NCBI GenBank assembly: GCA_958296165.1
Contig: OY282447.1
Span: 248,001-312,000, forward strand
Direction: 5' to 3'
Length of the DNA stretch: 64,000 nucleotides
Source: an uncultured Pseudomonadales bacterium
GTDB lineage: Bacteria; Pseudomonadota; Gammaproteobacteria; Pseudomonadales; Azotimanducaceae
In this document: piece after piece, positions 34,796-42,986 of the stretch
How the letters are laid out: each line of letters begins with the position of its first letter
How positions within the stretch are numbered: position 1 is the stretch's first letter
Notes under the pieces: model-generated
Databases searched by the model: none
The model's input: only the letters and a program-made list of their open reading frames with translations
What the model was told of the DNA's origin: nothing
Translations under genes and position numbers: made by a program

Positions 34796-36252
34796 ATGAA
34801 CGAGGAACTTCGCTACGAAGCCAACGGCACCCCCTCGACATGGCTTGTTCTCGGCCAAGGGGGCCAGCACGCTTTGCTGACGATCAGTCCGGCGGTCTTG
34901 TTGGCGGTAGTCGCGTTCCGAACCGGAGGCGCGGACCGGTATCTGCTTTGGGGCGTCTTCGCGACCATGTTGTGCGGTGGCGTCGGAACGATTTTGCAGG
35001 CCGTTCGGTTCGGCCGGGTTGGTGCCGGCTATTGCGTGTTGGTCGCTACGTCCGCCATATTCGTCCCCGTTTGTGCAACGGCGCTAGCGAGCGGCGGCCC
35101 GGCGCTGCTCGCGACGCTTGTGATAGCGGCGGCGCTCGTGCAGATGGCCGTTTCCACCCGGTTGTCGATCCTGCGGCGGCTGCTGACGCCGGCGGTTACG
35201 GGCACCGTCATCATGTTGGCGCCGGTGTCCATCATGCCGTCGCTGGCTGGGCTGCTCAACCAAACGCCCGCGAACGCGCCACTGGCGGCAGCGCCGGTCT
35301 GCGCCGTCGTCACGGCGGCGCTTGTTGTTGGCATCGGCGTCGGAGGCAACGCGGCGCTGCGGCCGTGGGCACCGGTCGTCGGCGTCGGCGTCGGCGCGGT
35401 CGTAGGGGCGCTGTTCGGCATCTACGACACGCGGCTTGTGGCCGAAGCGCCGTGGCGGCGCGCCGGGTGGGCGTCGCCGCTGGCGCCATCCTGATTCTGG
35501 TGGCCTGCGCGCCGAAGGTCCTGGCCGTCGTCATTGCCATACCGAACCCCGTAATGGCAGCTGCCATGGGCGTGGTCATGGTGATGGTGTTCGTCGTCGG
35601 CCTGCGGGAAGTGATGCGAGAGGGCCTGGACTTTTCCACCGGCTTGATCGTCGGCGTGTCGTTCTGGATCGGCGTGGGCTTTCAAGCGCAGCTGATCTTT
35701 CCGCACATCGTGGGGGACTTCGCCGGCGGGCTGTTGGGCAACGGCATGGTTGGCGGCGGCGCCGCCGCCATCCTACTGACGCTGGCGGTGAATCTCATGC
35801 AGCCGCGCAGAGGGCGCTTTGCCGGGCGGGCGGAGGCGGCGGAGCTGGCGAACATCCAGGCGTTCCTCGCCGCGTTCGCGGACCGCCGCAACTGGGGCGC
35901 CGCCATGCAGCAGCGGCTGGCAGCCGCCGCCGAAGAGGCGCTGGCGGCGGTGCTGCAGAGCGGGGCGACCGAGGCGACCGAGAGAGAGGAAGGCGAAGGT
36001 GCGCGGGCAGCTCGCCGGCTGCAGCTAACGGTGCGCGCCACCAGCGCCGGCGCAACGCTGGAGCTCGTTAGCGCAGCGGCCGGCGACGGGAACCTGCAAG
36101 ATCGCATTGCCCTGCTTGCGGAGGAGCCGGCCGGCGACCCGCCGCGCGACCTGTCGTTGCGGCTGCTGCGCCATTTCACGTCTTCCGTGCGCCATCAGCA
36201 GTTCCACGACGCGGACGTGCTCACCGTACAGGTGGACGACCGGCCAGAATAG
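34796..36252 (+). pseudogene. Tandem copy of the NCS2-HATPase fusion, broken by 292-bp deletion
   Basis: The copy starts at ATG 34796 and matches the first gene almost codon for codon up to AEAPW (about 35452). It then jumps to AARRVGVAAGAI in another reading frame. Aligning to the first gene, bases equivalent to 33552-33843 are missing (292 bp, not a multiple of 3), and the short word GTGG/ATGG sits at both edges, so a microhomology deletion is likely. The product stops at PLAPS (35494). The second half, through the HATPase-like domain to 36252, remains open one frame over and is well preserved, so the loss is probably recent. Confidence 0.82.
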
Positions 36253-36293
36253 GCGTACCTGCCCTCCCCGGCCGCCCTAGTCGCCAATGGCGT

Positions 36294-36923
36294 TCATGCG
36301 CTGGCGCTTGGTCGACTCGATACCGCCGCGTACCAACGCTTGATGCGGGGATGTTCGTCGCCGGCGCGCAGCTGAATCCACTTCGCGAAGTCCACCACGC
36401 AGAGCGCCGTGATGTCGGCGATGCTGTAGGCGTCGCCAGCCACGAACTCCGAATCGGCCAACGTGTCGTTCAGCGAGGCATAGAAGCGCTCCGCGGCGGC
36501 GCGCCCGCGCTCGACGAGCCCCGGCACCGCCGGAACGCCCTCGCTGCCGGAAATGGAACGGTTGGCGAACGTCGGATTGCTGTTGCGGAACGCCTCCGCC
36601 ACCGCCTGCAAGCCGTCGAACTCCATGTGCCGCTGCGCCGAGGCGACAACGGCGCGCGTCTTGGCGTCCGTTCCGATCAGTGGCGGGTCTGGTTGCAGCG
36701 ACTCGAAGTAGAGGCAGATGGCCACCGACTCGTCGATGACGGTGCCGTCGTCGAGCACCAAGGTGGGCAACAGGCCGCGCGGATTGATGGCGCGGAACGC
36801 GGGCGCGAGATTCTCGCCGGCCGGGATGTCCACTTGCACCTTCTCGATTTCGATGCCCTTCTCGGCCAGAAAGATGCGCACGCGGCGCGGATTGGGCGCC
36901 ATCGTGTAATCGTAGAGTTTCAT
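36294..36923 (-). CDS. Glutathione S-transferase family protein
   Basis: A 209-residue GST. The N-terminal thioredoxin-like half has MKLYDYTMAPNPRRVRIFLA and the cis-Pro motif RGLLPTLVLDDGTVIDESVA (the glutathione-binding E-S). The helical C-terminal half ends in AGDAYSIADITALCVVDFAK, where the N-capping box (S/T-x-x-D) lies. The Cys or Ser near the N-terminus that some classes use is replaced by Asn-Pro. GGGAG 8 nt upstream supports the start at 36923. It is convergent with the permease copy. Confidence 0.85.
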   Translation of the reverse strand: MKLYDYTMAPNPRRVRIFLAEKGIEIEKVQVDIPAGENLAPAFRAINPRGLLPTLVLDDGTVIDESVAICLYFESLQPDPPLIGTDAKTRAVVASAQRHMEFDGLQAVAEAFRNSNPTFANRSISGSEGVPAVPGLVERGRAAAERFYASLNDTLADSEFVAGDAYSIADITALCVVDFAKWIQLRAGDEHPRIKRWYAAVSSRPSASA

Positions 36924-37160
36924 TGCTTTGCTCCCCTGCTCGCTAGTGACGCTACATGGCCACCATAGACGCAAAACTCATTGGATTTCCAGTACGACTT
37001 CGGTCGCAGAACAACCTGTCGCCATGACACGCGTCGGCGCACCAAGGCCATGACGGTCGGTGCCATCGTCCTGCCACCAGGTGTACCCCGCCGCGCATGG
37101 GCCAAGCGTGCCGCCACAAGCGTACTCAACGTCCGTTCGGTGACGAGTGACTGACGCAAC

Positions 37161-37187
37161 GCGTATCACACGGATCCCGTGTTACGC
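37161..37187. promoter_or_regulatory. Probable VapB autoregulatory operator
   Basis: A perfect inverted repeat ACACGG-ATC-CCGTGT (37168-37182), extended outward by GCGTA (37161-37165) and its complement TACGC (37183-37187), with an extra TC on the left arm. It lies 28 bases before vapB. Ribbon-helix-helix antitoxins repress their own operon by binding such palindromes. Confidence 0.55.
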
Positions 37188-37214
37188 TAATGCCGTGTTC
37201 AGACGGGAACGGAC

Positions 37215-37445
37215 ATGATGAACCTGACCATTACGGTGGAAGCCGAGGTCCTCAAGCGAGCACGGATGCGGGCACTGGACGAAAATACTTCGGTGAACGC
37301 GATCCTTCGGAAACACTTGGAGTTGTACGCAGCGACGACACGGCACAGGCGCCGTGCGCTGGAAAGCCTGCTTAAGCTGTCCCGAAGCACTCGCGCCGGA
37401 AGAGGCACCGCGAGATGGACCCGCGACGAGTTGCATGACCGCTGA
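37215..37445 (+). CDS. vapB: VapB-like ribbon-helix-helix antitoxin
   Basis: A 76-residue protein: MNLTITVEAEVLKRARMRAL is a ribbon-helix-helix strand and first helix, and NTSVNAILRKHLELYA the second. The remaining 40 residues are basic and likely wrap the toxin. It starts at one of two consecutive ATGs (37215 or 37218) and overlaps vapC by 11 bases. Palindrome at 37161-37187 is probably its operator. Confidence 0.8.
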   Translation: MMNLTITVEAEVLKRARMRALDENTSVNAILRKHLELYAATTRHRRRALESLLKLSRSTRAGRGTARWTRDELHDR

Positions 37446-37887
37446 GCTGAAGTTCGTCGATACGAATGTACTGGTCTACCTGTTCGATGGCGATTCCCCG
37501 GGCAAACAGGCGCGCGCCAGAGAGTTGCTGGACAGAGAGGCAGAGAACATCGTACTGAGTACGCAAGTCCTCGGCGAATTCTACGTCGTGGTAACCCGCA
37601 AACTCGCCCGTCCGCTTGGGACGGATGTGGCGCGCGAGGCAGTGGATGACCTGTGTGCCTTTCAGGTCAGGCCATTGCACGCCGCATTGGTGCGAGCTGC
37701 CGCGAGGAGAAGCGAGTCGTCGAAGCTGTCGTATTGGGACGCCCTGATCGTGGAGACCGCGATCGACGCCGGCGCGGCCGTCCTCCTGACCGAGGATCTG
37801 CAGCACGGCCAGACGTTCAGTGGACTCCGGATCGCCAATCCGTTTCGCGAGGAACATGAAGCCGGGGCGGTACATGAGCTTGTTTGA
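37435..37887 (+). CDS. vapC: VapC-like PIN-domain toxin
   Basis: A 150-residue PIN ribonuclease. The acidic active site is complete: Asp9 in FVDTNVLVYLFD, Glu48 in TQVLGEFYVV, Asp101 in SYWDALIVETA and Asp120 in LLTEDLQHG. Start at ATG 37435, inside the end of the antitoxin gene, indicates coupling. Expected to cleave RNA (often initiator tRNA) when freed from VapB. Confidence 0.88.
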   Translation: MTAELKFVDTNVLVYLFDGDSPGKQARARELLDREAENIVLSTQVLGEFYVVVTRKLARPLGTDVAREAVDDLCAFQVRPLHAALVRAAARRSESSKLSYWDALIVETAIDAGAAVLLTEDLQHGQTFSGLRIANPFREEHEAGAVHELV

Positions 37888-38141
37888 CATAAACAATCCT
37901 GCTACGTTGACGGCCAAACGGGTTCGACTTCATTCTGATGACGGTGCCTCCGCCGCGGACAGCGCCTACGACATCGTGCCGGGGCGTGTTGGCAATCAGA
38001 GCGCTGCGCCGAGAGGGTACAACTGCCGACTCATCCTGCTTCCCGGCCCGAAACCCTTTGCGACAGAGTTGCGTTTAGCTCAGCTTCTTGCCCCACCGAG
38101 CGCTGTTTGCCTGGCAACGTGACCGTGCTGGAACACATGAC

Positions 38142-39734
38142 ATGACAGCTCTGATACAGACGCGGGAGATCACGGAAACGCAGCAGTCCGCGGCATCCGC
38201 TGCGCCCGTCCGCAAGCGGATCTTGATCATCGATCCGCCGTTCAAGCGCCTCTACCACGACAATGCCTCGCTGGTGAAGCTCCCCTTGGCGCTCGGCTAT
38301 CTCTCCGGGGCGGTCTTGAAGTGGACGGATTGGCAGGTGCAGGCATACAACGCCGATTTCAACCCGACCAAGAAAGCGATCACGATCGACAACGTAACCC
38401 GTATCAAAGAAGGGATGGCCCGCTACCTGCGCACGCTGGAAGACCCGGCGGCGCCTATTTGGGCCGAGATACGGTCGGCCATAGCGGAGTTCGATCCGGG
38501 CGTCGTGGGCCTCAGCGCCAAGACCCAGAACTTTCCGTCCGCGATGAAGGTCGCGCGCATCGCCAAAGAGCACAATCCGAACACGCTGGTCGTCTTGGGC
38601 GGCCCCCATGCCACCTTGTCCACGAGCGATGCGTTGGATTGCCCGCACATCGACGTGGCGGTGTTGGGCGAAGGGGAGATGACGCTGGTCGAGCTGCTCA
38701 AGGCTTGGGAAAGCGATGCGCCGTTGAGCGAGGTGGCGGGGTTGGCCTACCGTCAAGACGAGCGCAAGGTGTTCACGCCGACGCGCACCAATATGGCCGA
38801 CCTCGACGTGCTGCCGTTTCCGGCCGAAGCGGCGCCGCGAGTGCTTCGAGACTACGAAAGCTACCCGGCCGAAGCCTTCGGCTACGTCTTCTCGGCGCGC
38901 GGCTGCCCGTATGCTTGCACTTTCTGCGAGTCCAAGGCCATCTGGACGCAGAAGACCCGTTGGCGCTCGCCGGAAAACGTGGTGGCGGAGCTCAAGTTGC
39001 TGATGGAGCGGGGCGTTCGCTACGTCTACTTCGACGATGATACGTTCGGCATCCACCCGCGTTATATCGAGCGGCTATGCGGCTTGATCGAAACCGAATG
39101 CCCTAGCCTCAAGTGGGGCTGCGAGATGACCGTGGGCGTCGTCAAGGAGCGGTCGGTCGAGTCGATGCGCCGTGCCGGCTGCGTGCGCGTGAATATCGGC
39201 ATCGAGTCGGGCAACAACCAAATACTGCGCAGCGTCAAGAAGGGTCACACCATCGAGAAGGCGTATCCGGCAGTAGACCTCTGCCGCAGAAAAGGCATCG
39301 AAGTCGGCGCCTTCTTCATGATTGGTTTTCCGGAGGAAACGGAAGAGACGCTGCAAGACACGCTAGCGGCCATCAAGCGGATCAACGCCGACACCATCAT
39401 GCTGAGCATCTTCACGCCCTATCCGGGCTCCGAGCTATTCCAAGTGTGCAAGGAGCTCGGCGTGGTGGACGACGACTTCGACATCACGATCTACAACCAC
39501 CAGAGCCCCGAGAACTGCTTCACCGCCTTTATTCCGCCGGAGCGTTTCAAGGAACTGGTGCGGCAGGTGGTCGCCGTTGTCCGGCGCAAGAACAGGCGCG
39601 GCCGATGGCGCCGGATCCCGCTGATGCTGCGCCAGCGGGACTTCCATCGCGCAAACCAGATGGCGCGGCAGTTCCTCGCCACGCGCGCGGCGTGGTATTT
39701 GAATGGGCTGAAACTGGCGGTCTCCAGACGCTAG
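38142..39734 (+). CDS. B12-binding-type radical SAM protein
   Basis: A 530-residue enzyme. Residues about 25-190 form a cobalamin-binding-like Rossmann region (ILIIDPPFKRLYHDNASLVK, LGGPHATL, VAVLGEGEMTLVELL). The radical SAM core follows with the CxxxCxxC cluster motif at Cys255, Cys259 and Cys262 (CPYACTFC) and a GGE-like segment (VRYVYFDDDTFG). The C-terminal part has FFMIGFPEETEET and IFTPYPGSELF, typical of this family. Such enzymes methylate or rearrange unactivated carbons in lipids, cofactors or sugars. It heads a plus-strand set with a glycan propeller, GT4 and methyltransferase. ATG 38142 is one of two close ATGs. Confidence 0.83.
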   Translation: MTALIQTREITETQQSAASAAPVRKRILIIDPPFKRLYHDNASLVKLPLALGYLSGAVLKWTDWQVQAYNADFNPTKKAITIDNVTRIKEGMARYLRTLEDPAAPIWAEIRSAIAEFDPGVVGLSAKTQNFPSAMKVARIAKEHNPNTLVVLGGPHATLSTSDALDCPHIDVAVLGEGEMTLVELLKAWESDAPLSEVAGLAYRQDERKVFTPTRTNMADLDVLPFPAEAAPRVLRDYESYPAEAFGYVFSARGCPYACTFCESKAIWTQKTRWRSPENVVAELKLLMERGVRYVYFDDDTFGIHPRYIERLCGLIETECPSLKWGCEMTVGVVKERSVESMRRAGCVRVNIGIESGNNQILRSVKKGHTIEKAYPAVDLCRRKGIEVGAFFMIGFPEETEETLQDTLAAIKRINADTIMLSIFTPYPGSELFQVCKELGVVDDDFDITIYNHQSPENCFTAFIPPERFKELVRQVVAVVRRKNRRGRWRRIPLMLRQRDFHRANQMARQFLATRAAWYLNGLKLAVSRR

Positions 39735-39778
39735 GAGGTCTGCGCCGTAGAAGCGGCCAACCTTGGATATGGCCCAGC

Positions 39779-40720
39779 ATGGACATTTTGCGTTTCCTAA
39801 CCGGTCATTCACCCCCGCTGGTCAAGAGAGCGTACCGACGTTTCTTCGGCGACGAGCAGTGGTTCCTAGCGGTGAACGCCGGTCTGCCCATGGCCGATTC
39901 GGCAATCGCCGGACGGCAGCCCGCGGCGGAGCTGAAAGTGCATCACGCCCCGCCCGGTCGTTTCTGGGCGGACCCCGTTCCCATCGTCCGCGACGGCAAG
40001 GTTTGGGTGTTCTTCGAGGATTACTCCTTCGCGTCGAAGAAGGCGGCTATCGCGTGCGCTCCGGTGTCCGCCGACGGCCACTTAGGCGAAGTCGCCACCG
40101 CGTTGGAATGTCCCTACCACCTCTCCTACCCGTTTGTCTTCGAGCATCGAGGCCAGCTCTATCTGATTCCCGATACTTGGGATGAGAATCGGGTTGAGCT
40201 GTGGCGCTGCCGCCGGTTCCCGATCGATTGGCGCCTTGAACGGACGCTGCTGGACGACGTACACATGGGCGACCCGACCCTGCACAGGCAGGACGCGAAA
40301 CTGTGGCTGTTCGGCACGGTGAGCGAGGCAAGGGCGCGAGCGAACGATGAACTGCACATCTATGTGGCGGAAGCCCTGGACGGTGCGTGGCGGCCCCACC
40401 CGGCCAATCCGGTGGTGTCCGACCGCCGCCGCGCCCGCCCGGCCGGCCGGCTGTTTTTCCGCGACGGTCAGCTGATTCGCCCGGCCCAGGATTGCGGCGG
40501 AGGCTACGGACGCGCGGTAGTCCTCAACCGGGTGGACGAACTGAACGAGCGGGTCTATGCCGAAACCCTCGTCGGGCGCATCAACGGCACCGAGCTGGCC
40601 GGCAACCGGGGCACGCACACGGTCAATTACGCCGGCGGCCTCGAATTCCTGGACGGACGAATCCTGCGCAGGCGATCAAGGACAACCCAAGAAAGGGATC
40701 AGGTACTCGCCGCCCGATGA
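39779..40720 (+). CDS. Glucosamine inositolphosphorylceramide transferase N-domain-like beta-propeller protein
   Basis: A 313-residue protein with a GH43-like propeller. Diagnostic motifs are GRFWADPVPIVRDGKVWVFF with EDYSF after it, ECPYHLSYPFVFEHRGQLYL, DVHMGDPTLHRQD and AGRLFFRDGQLIRPAQDCGG. This matches the GINT1-type N-terminal domain often fused to or next to formyltransferases and glycosyltransferases in surface glycan loci. Start ATG 39779; its TGA overlaps the ATG of the GT4 gene (ATGA). No signal peptide. Enzymatic role unknown; probably sugar binding or transfer. Confidence 0.7.
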   Translation: MDILRFLTGHSPPLVKRAYRRFFGDEQWFLAVNAGLPMADSAIAGRQPAAELKVHHAPPGRFWADPVPIVRDGKVWVFFEDYSFASKKAAIACAPVSADGHLGEVATALECPYHLSYPFVFEHRGQLYLIPDTWDENRVELWRCRRFPIDWRLERTLLDDVHMGDPTLHRQDAKLWLFGTVSEARARANDELHIYVAEALDGAWRPHPANPVVSDRRRARPAGRLFFRDGQLIRPAQDCGGGYGRAVVLNRVDELNERVYAETLVGRINGTELAGNRGTHTVNYAGGLEFLDGRILRRRSRTTQERDQVLAAR

Positions 40721-41811
40721 AGGTTCTGCTCATGGGCCCGCTGCCGGCCAAGTTGGCGTCTCTCGGCGAACCGATCGGCGGGGCCAGGGTGACGTTTGCG
40801 GAAGCGGTCCGAGAGTTGGGCCGGCGAGGCTTCGATCTCGACGTCGTCGACACGGCCAGGCCGAGGCCCAATCTGCCCATCTGGAAAATACTGAGTTACG
40901 AGTTCCTCACCTTCGCATGGGTGATCTGGCAAGTCCTGCGGCGGGCGCGGCGCTCCGATCTGGTATTCCTTCACATGTCGGCCTATTCCGCGCTGTCAGC
41001 GGCGTCCACCATCTGGGCGCTATGCCGGATGCTGCGCCGCCCCTTGGCGCTGCGGTTCTTCGGCGACAGCCTCTACTTCACCTACCATCGTTACGGGCCG
41101 GCTCGCCGTTGGCTGATGGACCGCACGTGTCTGCGCGCCTCGCTGGTGTACGAGGAAAGACGAACGCGCCGGGCGTTCAGCAGCCGGGGCAACTTCCGCT
41201 GGCTGGCCAACACCAGAGACATCATCCCGGCGGCAGGCGGGCAAGACCGAGATCGTGTCCGCAGACTGCTGTTCATGGGACAACTCAGGAAGGAAAAGGG
41301 ATTGGCGCAGGCGCTGGATGCCTGCCGTTCCCTGCCGGAGGGCTGCCAGCTTCGAGTGTTCGGCCCGCGTATGCCCAACACCGACTTTTCCCTGTTCGAC
41401 GGCCACCCCAGAGCGATCTACGGCGGGGTGCTGGCGCCGGAGGAGGTGCCGGGCGTGCTCGCCGAACACGACCTGCTGCTGTTCCTCAGCTATATGAGAA
41501 GCGAGGGCACGCCGGGAGTCATTATCGAAGCCTTCCAATGCGGCGTGCCAGTCGTCGCGACCGCGATTGGCGGAGTAGCCGAGCAGGTCGAACAGGAAAA
41601 GAGCGGGCTCTTGGTGGCGCCTCGCTCCGTCCCGGAGTTGAAGGCGGCCATCGAGCGGTTGATTGACGATCCCGCTCTGTATCGGCGACTTTGCGCCGGG
41701 GCCAGACAGCGCGGCGAGTTCTTCCGCTGCGGGCGCCATTTCGACCGGTTGGCCGAGGAGTTGAGGGGCTTGGCGCGCGAATGTACAAAGAAGGGACTAT
41801 CTCGCGGATAG
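40717..41811 (+). CDS. GT4-family glycosyltransferase
   Basis: A 364-residue GT-B fold enzyme. The N-terminal half opens MKVLLMGPLPAKLASLGEPI and IGGARVTFAEAVREL, as in retaining GT4. The C-terminal nucleotide-sugar domain has LLFMGQLRKEKGLAQALDAC, the acidic E-x7-E motif in YMRSEGTPGVIIEAFQCGVP, then VVATAIGGVAEQV. Start overlaps the stop of the preceding gene. Eight bases separate it from the methyltransferase, so the four genes are probably one operon building a glycan or glycolipid. Confidence 0.85.
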   Translation: MKVLLMGPLPAKLASLGEPIGGARVTFAEAVRELGRRGFDLDVVDTARPRPNLPIWKILSYEFLTFAWVIWQVLRRARRSDLVFLHMSAYSALSAASTIWALCRMLRRPLALRFFGDSLYFTYHRYGPARRWLMDRTCLRASLVYEERRTRRAFSSRGNFRWLANTRDIIPAAGGQDRDRVRRLLFMGQLRKEKGLAQALDACRSLPEGCQLRVFGPRMPNTDFSLFDGHPRAIYGGVLAPEEVPGVLAEHDLLLFLSYMRSEGTPGVIIEAFQCGVPVVATAIGGVAEQVEQEKSGLLVAPRSVPELKAAIERLIDDPALYRRLCAGARQRGEFFRCGRHFDRLAEELRGLARECTKKGLSRG

Positions 41812-41818
41812 GCGCCAG

Positions 41819-42667
41819 ATGTTTGGTAAGACGATAGATTACTGGCTGCTTCGACCACTCGTGCATGGCAGGCACCCCGAAGCGGAGGAGCTTCGTCAGC
41901 TTGAGCGCACTCTCGGCATCGAGTCAGCGAAGGCTCGCTTCGAGAAGTGGAACCGCCGCCTGGGAAACGAAATCCCCGTTGACCCGGCCATGCGCTACTT
42001 GGAGGTCGGGTGCGGCATGGGGGAGATGTCCTTGGCACTGGCGCAGTACGGGTGCAGACACGTGACAGGTGTCGATAAAGACCCGCACTACATCGAAATC
42101 GCAAAGCGCTTGGCCAGCAAGGCGCAACTGCAGGACAGATGCACATTCGAGTGCATGAATGTTCATGATCTACCGAACGAGAAGGAGTACGACATCGTAC
42201 TTTCTCACGAGATGCTTGAGCATGTGGAACGCCCTGGCGACCACCTCCGCCACCTAGACAGCGTTCTCAAGTCAAGAAAGTCGGGGGGGATGATAATCCT
42301 GGCATTTGGCCCGCTGTTTCATTCACCGTTGGGGGGCCACCTGAACCGGTTCTTCAGATTCCGCATACCGTGGATAGGAGTCCTGTTCTCGGAAGACGCG
42401 CTCATGCGTCTGCGGCGCGAGTTCTGGCGACCTGTAGCGGATGAGGCCGAGTCGTTCGAAGATACGCGGGAAGGGCTGAACAAAATGAAGTTTTCGGAGT
42501 TTCTTCGCTATATCGAAGAAATAGGGTGGAGAACGGAACGGTTGATTGTGAACCCGCAGTTGAAACGCTGGCCGGCGCTCTGGCGGCTTTCCAACGCATT
42601 GTTGCGCGTGCCTTTGTTGCGTGACTACCTTGCGGTCTCCGTGTATGCGATTTACCGGCAGCCGTAG
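41819..42667 (+). CDS. SAM-dependent methyltransferase
   Basis: A 282-residue class I methyltransferase. Motif I is YLEVGCGMGEMSLALAQYGC and motif II is TGVDKDPHYIEIA. The later DIVLSHEMLEHVERPGDHLR block is that of UbiE/COQ5- and Methyltransf_11-like enzymes. C-terminal residues 180-282 are basic and probably bind the acceptor. It is last in the operon; the 45-bp tandem hairpin array follows 14 bases after the stop. Confidence 0.82.
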   Translation: MFGKTIDYWLLRPLVHGRHPEAEELRQLERTLGIESAKARFEKWNRRLGNEIPVDPAMRYLEVGCGMGEMSLALAQYGCRHVTGVDKDPHYIEIAKRLASKAQLQDRCTFECMNVHDLPNEKEYDIVLSHEMLEHVERPGDHLRHLDSVLKSRKSGGMIILAFGPLFHSPLGGHLNRFFRFRIPWIGVLFSEDALMRLRREFWRPVADEAESFEDTREGLNKMKFSEFLRYIEEIGWRTERLIVNPQLKRWPALWRLSNALLRVPLLRDYLAVSVYAIYRQP

Positions 42668-42681
42668 ACGGCAGGATCCAG

Positions 42682-42906
42682 AAGAGCCCTCAGCCGGGGA
42701 GCGCGAGGGGCGTGCCCCTCGCATGGAAGAGCCCTCAGCCGGGGAGCGCGAGGGGCGTGCCCCTCGCATGGAAGAGCCCTCAGCCGGGGAGCGCGAGGGG
42801 CGTGCCCCTCGCATGGAAGAGCCCTCAGCCGGGGAGCGCGAGGGGCGTGCCCCTCGCATGGAAGAGCCCTCAGCCGGGGAGCGCGAGGGGCGTGCCCCTC
42901 GCATGG
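42682..42906 (+). repeat. Five-copy 45-bp tandem array, each unit carrying a hairpin
   Basis: Five perfect or near-perfect units of 45 bases starting AAGAGCCCTCAGCCGGGGAG run from 42682 to 42906, followed by a partial unit. Each contains GCGAGGGGC-GT-GCCCCTCGC, a perfect 9+2+9 inverted repeat, so RNA from either strand would fold into five identical hairpins. A CCGGGG lies next to each stem. The array is between the methyltransferase and flippase genes and lies in one continuous open frame on either strand, but no ribosome binding site is seen. It may be a termination or RNA-stability array, or an expandable repeat. Confidence 0.85.
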
Positions 42907-42986
42907 AAGAGTACGCAGCGGCGCACGCAAGCCCTTGCGTGGTTGGCCCGCTGGGAATCCCATGCTGGAATGACCTGGCGTAGCGC

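Noticed and set aside
37820-38122. 100-residue plus frame after vapC
   Set aside because: Overlaps vapC out of frame, no ribosome site, no family; the 250-base gap looks non-coding.
42682-42906. CRISPR array
   Set aside because: Units are contiguous with no unique spacers, and no cas gene is present.
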